From assembly GCF_028715765.1 (NCBI RefSeq), contig NZ_JAQURE010000008.1:1-64000 (forward strand): 64,000 bases of DNA, written 5' to 3'. The stretch's first letter is position 1. Each line of letters starts with the position of its first letter. Position numbers and translations under genes: made by a program. This DNA is from Rhodoferax sp. Lineage in GTDB: Bacteria > Pseudomonadota > Gammaproteobacteria > Burkholderiales > Burkholderiaceae_C. A model generated the notes under the pieces. The model did not search any database. It had not been told where the DNA came from and saw only the letters and a list, made by a program, of their open reading frames with translations. Shown piece by piece: positions 57,215 through 64,000 of this stretch.

Positions 57215-57643
57215 ATGCTCTGGATCAAATCTTTACACATTGTCTTTGTGGCCAGCTGGTTTGCTGGCTTGTTTTACCTGCCGCGTATTTATGTCAACCT
57301 GGCCATGGTGCCGGCTGACTCGGGTGCCGAGCGCGCGCGCTTGCTGCTGATGGCGCGCAAGTTGCTGCGCTTCATGACCATCATTGCCATTCCGGCCTTG
57401 GGGTTGGGCATTTGGCTGTGGGTGGGCTACGGCATCGGTTGGGGCCCGGGCAATGCCTGGATGCATGCCAAGCTGACCGCAGTGCTGGTGGTGCTGGGCT
57501 ACCACCATGCCTGCAGTGTGATGCTGAAGAAGTTTGAGCGTGGTGAGCAGCGCCACAGCCATGTCTGGTACCGCTGGTTCAATGAAGCGCCGGTGATCTT
57601 GATGCTGATCATCGTCTGCCTGGTGGTGCTCAAGCCCTTTTAG
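57215..57643 (+). CDS. hemJ: Protoporphyrinogen IX oxidase HemJ
   Basis: This 142-residue membrane protein has four predicted helices. The start LWIKSLHIVFVASWFAGLFYLPR contains the conserved His and the WFAGLFYLPR signature of HemJ, and WMHAKLTAVLVVLGYHH carries the conserved Lys and His. HemJ oxidises protoporphyrinogen IX in bacteria lacking HemG and HemY. Its position beside hemB supports the haem role. The gene downstream follows after 9 nt. Confidence 0.92.
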   Translation: MLWIKSLHIVFVASWFAGLFYLPRIYVNLAMVPADSGAERARLLLMARKLLRFMTIIAIPALGLGIWLWVGYGIGWGPGNAWMHAKLTAVLVVLGYHHACSVMLKKFERGEQRHSHVWYRWFNEAPVILMLIIVCLVVLKPF

Positions 57644-57652
57644 GGCGGCGTG

Positions 57653-58753
57653 ATGCCGACACACAAAACCTCGGCATGGCCACTGGCCTGGGTTTGTCTG
57701 GGCTTGATTCTTTACGCCAGTCTGTACCCGTTTGCCCCTTGGCGTGACCAAGGCATTGCGCCGTGGTTTTTTTTGACGGCGCCACTGCTCACCTATTGGA
57801 CGGGTTTTGATGTGGTGTCGAACGTGTTGGGCTACATGCCGTTTGGGTTTTTTCTGGCTTTGGCAGCTTTGCGCAGCGGCCGCTCGGCGGTGGCGCTGCC
57901 GATGGCGCTGCTGGCCTGTGCCGGGTTGTCGCTGAGCATGGAAACACTGCAGGTGTATTTGCCTGGCCGGGTGCCCTCTAACTTGGATTTGTTGCTCAAT
58001 ATCGGCGGCGGAGCGCTGGGTGCAGCCAGTGCCTGGAGCCTGGAGCGGCTGGGCGTGTTGCTGCGCTGGAGCCGTTTTCGGGCGCACTGGTTTGTGGCCG
58101 ATGCGCGGGGTGGCTTGGTGCTGCTGGCGCTGTGGCCCGTGGCGCTGCTGTTTCCCACGGTGGTGCCGTTTGGCCTGGGGCAAGTGCTGGAGCGGCTAGA
58201 AGCCGCCTTGGCGCAGTGGCTGGTGAACAGCCCCCTGCAGGAGTGGCTGCCGCTGCGCGAGGTTGAACTGCAGCCCATGCTGCCCGCGGTGGAGTGGTCG
58301 GCCGTGTTGCTGGGCTTGTGGATACCGTGTTTGCTGGGTTACTGCATCATTGGCGCTTGGCTCAAACGCGTGCGATTTGTGGTGCTGTTGGTGGGGGTGG
58401 GGGTGGCTAGCACGGCGCTGAGCAATGCCTTGAGTTATGGCCCCGCCTACGCCTGGCTGTGGTTGACGACCCCCGTCAAAGCCGCCATGGTGTGCGTGGC
58501 GGTGTTGGCCGCGGCGCTGCTTTGGCTGCCACGGCGTGCCAGCGCGGCACTGGCCTTGCTGGCGCTGGGGTTGGACTTGAGTTTGATCAACCAGACCCCC
58601 ATGGGCTCGTATGTAGCGCAAACACTGTTTTCTTGGGAGCAAGGGCAATTCATCCGCTTTTATGGCTTGGCGCAATGGCTAGGCTGGCTGTGGCCTTTTG
58701 CCGCCACGGTGTATGTGCTCAATGTGCTGTGGGACAGGGCACCAGAATCCTAA
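57653..58753 (+). CDS. VanZ-like family membrane protein
   Basis: This 366-residue polytopic protein (about nine hydrophobic segments) has a VanZ-like N-terminal part: SLYPFAPW, NVLGYMPFGFFLAL, SMETLQVYLPGRVPSNLDLLLN. VanZ in enterococci gives low teicoplanin resistance, but most homologues have no known role. A second half (about 200-360) is hydrophobic without a recognisable motif. It follows hemJ by 9 nt and may be co-transcribed; ATG 57653 or GTG 57650 is the start. Confidence 0.82.
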   Translation: MPTHKTSAWPLAWVCLGLILYASLYPFAPWRDQGIAPWFFLTAPLLTYWTGFDVVSNVLGYMPFGFFLALAALRSGRSAVALPMALLACAGLSLSMETLQVYLPGRVPSNLDLLLNIGGGALGAASAWSLERLGVLLRWSRFRAHWFVADARGGLVLLALWPVALLFPTVVPFGLGQVLERLEAALAQWLVNSPLQEWLPLREVELQPMLPAVEWSAVLLGLWIPCLLGYCIIGAWLKRVRFVVLLVGVGVASTALSNALSYGPAYAWLWLTTPVKAAMVCVAVLAAALLWLPRRASAALALLALGLDLSLINQTPMGSYVAQTLFSWEQGQFIRFYGLAQWLGWLWPFAATVYVLNVLWDRAPES

Positions 58754-58763
58754 AATCAGCCGC

Positions 58764-59150
58764 ATGACGCACCTTCAAACCCCATCCCCGCTCCCCTTGT
58801 CTTCAGCCCCGGCAGACTCTGCCCCCAGCTACTACCAACGGCACATCTTTTTTTGCTTGAACGAACGCCAACCCGGTGAAGACTGTTGCAGCCACCACGG
58901 CGCACAAGCTGCTTTTGACCACTGCAAAGTTCAAGTCAAGGCCGCTGGCCTGGCCGGCCCCGGCCAAGTGCGGGTCAACAAAGCCGGGTGCCTAGACCGC
59001 TGCGCCGGTGGCCCGGTGGCCGTGGTTTACCCCGAGGCGGTGTGGTACAGCTACGTGGACAACAGCGACATTGATGAAATTGTCGACTCCCACCTGAAAA
59101 ATGGCCAAATCGTCGAGCGCCTGCGGCTGCCCGCAGACGTAGGGCGCTAG
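58764..59150 (+). CDS. Thioredoxin-like 2Fe-2S ferredoxin
   Basis: This 128-residue protein has a thioredoxin-fold 2Fe-2S domain: HIFFCLNERQPGEDCCSHHG supplies two or more cysteines and NKAGCLDRCAGGPVAVVYP the other pair. The C-terminus has WYSYVDNSDIDEIVDSHL, typical of this ferredoxin type, which accompanies Comamonadaceae house-keeping clusters. It starts 10 nt after the VanZ-like gene. The electron partner is unknown. Confidence 0.87.
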   Translation: MTHLQTPSPLPLSSAPADSAPSYYQRHIFFCLNERQPGEDCCSHHGAQAAFDHCKVQVKAAGLAGPGQVRVNKAGCLDRCAGGPVAVVYPEAVWYSYVDNSDIDEIVDSHLKNGQIVERLRLPADVGR

Positions 59151-59166
59151 GCTTTTGCAGCTTTTC

Positions 59167-59187
59167 CCCTCCCCCTCTGGGGGAGGG
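59167..59187 (+). terminator. GC-rich hairpin CCCTCCCCC-TCT-GGGGGAGGG
   Basis: A perfect 9-bp stem 16 bp after the ferredoxin gene, followed by CAGGGGTGGGGGC. It is the same design as the hairpin at 33063-33083. Confidence 0.55.
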
Positions 59188-59241
59188 CAGGGGTGGGGGC
59201 TGGCATACCACAGCTGCCAATTATTTTTATAAGCTTTTTAT

Positions 59242-59282
59242 GCCTGTAGCGCTTATTCTATAAGCATGAGAAGCTATATATT
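59242..59282 (-). repeat. AT-rich AATAGCT-type repeat upstream of dacC
   Basis: Minus strand reads TATAGCTTCTCATGCTTATA then GAATAAGCGCTACAGGC, another member of the AT-rich family. It lies where the dacC promoter would be expected. Confidence 0.75.
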
Positions 59283-59326
59283 TAATATCAAATTCAATGC
59301 ACAAACTGACACACACATCCAATCCC

Positions 59327-60472
59327 ATGAAAAAATTCTTGTTTTCTTTGCTGGCCGCGTTGAGCCTGTCGGTGGCGGCGCAAACGCCGGTGCCGCCTGA
59401 AATAGCAGCGCGCTCTTACCTGCTGCTGGACGTGACAGCCAACCAAATTCTGGCCGCCAAAGACATTGATGCTGCGGTCGAGCCGGCTTCGCTGACCAAG
59501 CTGATGACGGCCTACTTGGTGTTTGATGCCCTGCGCAGCAAAAAAATCGATCTCAAGCAAACCCTGCCGGTCAGTGAGCGCGCCTGGAAGATGCCGGGTT
59601 CGCGCATGTTCATCGACCCCAAAATGCAGGTGCCAGTGGAAGACTTGATCAAGGGCATGGTGGTGCAAAGCGGCAACGATGCCACGGTGGCTTTGGCCGA
59701 AGGTGTGGGCGGGACGGTAGAGCGCTTTGTGCAACTGATGAACGACCAGGCCCAGCTGCTGGGCATGAAGGCCACCGGTTACCACAACCCCGAAGGCCTC
59801 ACGCAAGCCGGCCACACCACCACGGCGCGCGATTTGAGCGTGTTGGCCACCCGCTTGATGCAAGACTTTCCTGAATATGTGCCTTACTACGCCATCAAAA
59901 AATACCGCTACCCTGGCACCCCTGCAGCCAACGACAACAACCGCAACCTGCTGCTGTTTCGTGACCCCAGCGTGGACGGCCTGAAAACCGGCCACACCGA
60001 AGCCGCTGGCTATTGCCTGATTGCCACCGCACACCGCGACGTGCCGGGGCTGGGCAGCCGCCGCTTGCTGTCGATTGTGCTGGGCACCGCCAGCGAAAAC
60101 GCCCGCGCCAGCGAGTCGCAAAAGCTGCTGAACTGGGGCTACACCGCGTTTGAAGCCGTGAAGCTGTTTGATGCCAACCAAGCCGTGGTCAGCCCACCGG
60201 TCTGGAAAGGCAAACAAGCCACCGTCAACCTGGGCCAGCCGCACGCCATTGTGGTGGCGGTGCCCAGCGGCAGCGCTGCCAAGCTGACCACCCAGGTGGC
60301 GCGCCCCGACCCCTTGGTGGCACCGCTGAGCCAAGGCCAACAGGTCGGCATGCTGAAAATTAGCAGCGCGGGTCAAGCGGTGGCCGAGGTTCCGCTGCTG
60401 GCCTTGCAGGGCGTGGAGCAAGCCAATGTGCTGGGTCGCGCTTGGGATGCGCTGCGCCTGTGGATCAAATGA
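59327..60472 (+). CDS. dacC: D-alanyl-D-alanine carboxypeptidase (PBP5/6 type)
   Basis: This 381-residue precursor has a Sec signal (cleavage after AAQ/AQT near residue 19) and a class A low-molecular-mass PBP domain with SLTK (catalytic Ser), SGN and KTGHTEAAGYC. The C-terminal beta domain and an amphipathic membrane anchor (ending AWDALRLWIK) follow. It trims pentapeptide side chains of peptidoglycan. ATG 59327 is preferred over 59297 because the signal sequence starts there; neither has a strong ribosome binding site. Confidence 0.92.
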   Translation: MKKFLFSLLAALSLSVAAQTPVPPEIAARSYLLLDVTANQILAAKDIDAAVEPASLTKLMTAYLVFDALRSKKIDLKQTLPVSERAWKMPGSRMFIDPKMQVPVEDLIKGMVVQSGNDATVALAEGVGGTVERFVQLMNDQAQLLGMKATGYHNPEGLTQAGHTTTARDLSVLATRLMQDFPEYVPYYAIKKYRYPGTPAANDNNRNLLLFRDPSVDGLKTGHTEAAGYCLIATAHRDVPGLGSRRLLSIVLGTASENARASESQKLLNWGYTAFEAVKLFDANQAVVSPPVWKGKQATVNLGQPHAIVVAVPSGSAAKLTTQVARPDPLVAPLSQGQQVGMLKISSAGQAVAEVPLLALQGVEQANVLGRAWDALRLWIK

Positions 60473-61392
60473 TGCGCATCAGCTTTTGCTGCGCCAACAC
60501 GGCGCCTGAGCCGTGGCTGGTGCGCTTGCGCGCCGCCATGCCGCAGGCCGAGGTGAGCGTGTGGCAGCCGGGTGCAGCGGCGGCCGACATGGCGGTGGTC
60601 TGGCAGCCGCCGCAAGCTTTTTTTGATGAGCAACCCCAGCTCAAAGCCATTTTCAACATTGGTGCCGGGGTCGATGCCTTGCTGAAACTGCGCTTGCCAC
60701 CCCAGGCGGTGGTGGTGCGGCTGGAAGATGCGGGCATGGCCGTGCAAATGGCCGAATACGTGTGCCAAGCGGTGGTGCGCCACTTTCGCGACCTCAATGC
60801 CTATGCCGCCGACATGCAGGCCGGGCATTGGACCTTTTACCCGCCGCGCCAGCGCAGCGACTTTGCTGTGGGGGTGATGGGCTTGGGTGTGCTGGGCGCG
60901 CGCGTGGCGCAGGCCTTGGCGCAGTTTGAGTTTCCGGTCAACGGCTGGAGCCGCACGCCCAAAGCGCTGACCGGCTTGACCCCATTTGTGGGGGCGGCGC
61001 AGTTCAACGACTTTTTAGCCTGCAGCCGGGTGCTGGTGAACCTGCTGCCGCTCACCCCTGAGACCGTGAACCTGCTGAACCACGACATGCTTGGCCGCAT
61101 GCCGCGGGGCGGCTATGTCATTAACGTGGCGCGTGGCGCCCATGTGGTGGATGCTGACTTGCTGGCGCTGATTCAATCCGGCCACCTGGCGGGTGCCACG
61201 CTGGATGTGTTTCGCACCGAGCCGCTGCCTGCCGAGCACCCGTTTTGGCACGAGCCGCGCATTACCCTGACTCCGCACACCTCAGCGCGCACTTTGCTGG
61301 ACGACAGCATGGCGCAAATGGTGGCCAAGATGGCCGCACTGGCACGCGGCGAGCCAGTCACAGGCGTGGTGAACGTGGCCAAGGGTTACTGA
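60469..61392 (+). CDS. ghrA: Glyoxylate/hydroxypyruvate reductase A (GhrA-like)
   Basis: This 307-residue D-2-hydroxyacid dehydrogenase has NAD(P)-binding GVMGLGVLGARVAQAL (about 132-147) and the catalytic trio Arg (INVARGAHVVD), Glu (RTEPLPAEHPFW) and His (LTPHTSA). NIGAGVDALL and the short N-terminal substrate domain match GhrA. The start codon overlaps the dacC stop by 3 nt, so the two are coupled. A hairpin spans its stop codon. Confidence 0.92.
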   Translation: MMRISFCCANTAPEPWLVRLRAAMPQAEVSVWQPGAAAADMAVVWQPPQAFFDEQPQLKAIFNIGAGVDALLKLRLPPQAVVVRLEDAGMAVQMAEYVCQAVVRHFRDLNAYAADMQAGHWTFYPPRQRSDFAVGVMGLGVLGARVAQALAQFEFPVNGWSRTPKALTGLTPFVGAAQFNDFLACSRVLVNLLPLTPETVNLLNHDMLGRMPRGGYVINVARGAHVVDADLLALIQSGHLAGATLDVFRTEPLPAEHPFWHEPRITLTPHTSARTLLDDSMAQMVAKMAALARGEPVTGVVNVAKGY

Positions 61393-61402
61393 ACCCTTGG
61401 CC
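61377..61402. terminator. Bidirectional hairpin between convergent ghrA and gyrB
   Basis: GGCCAAGGGTT-ACTG-AACCCTTGGCC is a perfect 11-bp stem overlapping the ghrA stop codon and lying 14 bp beyond the gyrB stop. There is no T run on either side. Confidence 0.65.
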
Positions 61403-61415
61403 ATATTGCCCCCGG

Positions 61416-64000
<2,585 letters not shown>

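Overview
The window is a chromosomal segment from a betaproteobacterium of the order Burkholderiales, most likely Comamonadaceae and close to Rhodoferax or Polaromonas. The evidence is the gene complement (tripartite tricarboxylate/Bug transporter, MetX-MetW, LptD-SurA-RsmA, the full system-I cytochrome c maturation operon), a rhodoquinone-biosynthesis gene (rquA), and short AT-rich intergenic repeats of a kind I recall from this family. About 57 protein-coding genes are supported. I see no tRNA, rRNA, CRISPR array, prophage or transposase gene.

Layout. 0-3.2 kb: rsmG and mnmG, carrying three ParB-binding parS palindromes inside their coding sequences. 3.2-10.3 kb: pfp, a GST, a three-gene c-type cytochrome operon facing rquA across a perfect FNR/ANR box, a GlxA-type regulator and an isochorismatase-like hydrolase. 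10.4-17.4 kb: ccmABCDEFGHI in one overlapping run. 17.4-18.4 kb: a repeat-rich, AT-rich gap with a cluster of DnaA boxes. 18.4-20.3 kb: minCDE. 20.4-29 kb: tctCBA and its probable regulators TctDE, separated by katG and a VapBC-type toxin-antitoxin pair. 29.4-38.1 kb: AbrB-family protein, metW-metX, a small secreted protein, a glutamine-synthetase-like enzyme, maeB and a barnase/barstar-like pair. 38.1-46.2 kb: rsmA-surA-lptD, a divergent AmgK-like kinase with a small ferredoxin, an aldo/keto reductase and an EamA exporter. 46.3-55.8 kb: UspA, ArgP, an unrecognised protein, a haemerythrin-PAS-GGDEF protein, an SLC13-type permease, a Cache-PAS-PAS-GGDEF-EAL protein and CorA. 55.9-64 kb: hemB and hemJ around a candidate small RNA, a VanZ-like protein, a 2Fe-2S ferredoxin, dacC, ghrA and gyrB, which runs off the right edge.

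How the genes fit together. Haem supply (hemB, hemJ), cytochrome c assembly (ccm) and several c-type cytochromes, including a tetrahaem NapC/NirT-like quinol dehydrogenase, lie in the same 64 kb. The FNR box between the cytochrome operon and rquA suggests that low oxygen switches on both a rhodoquinone pool and a periplasmic cytochrome outlet. parS sites, a DnaA-box cluster and gyrB (usually next to dnaN and dnaA) all point to an origin-proximal region.

The least explained content is repetitive DNA. There is a family of roughly 150-bp imperfect palindromes with four distinguishable outer flanks. They are arranged as composite pairs around a conserved AT-rich spacer, and one solo copy looks like a recombination product. 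One copy is interrupted by a 160-bp MITE-like insertion with about 30-bp terminal inverted repeats and a TTA duplication. A second, AT-rich repeat family occurs between genes and also in frame inside a histidine kinase gene and apparently inside rsmA.
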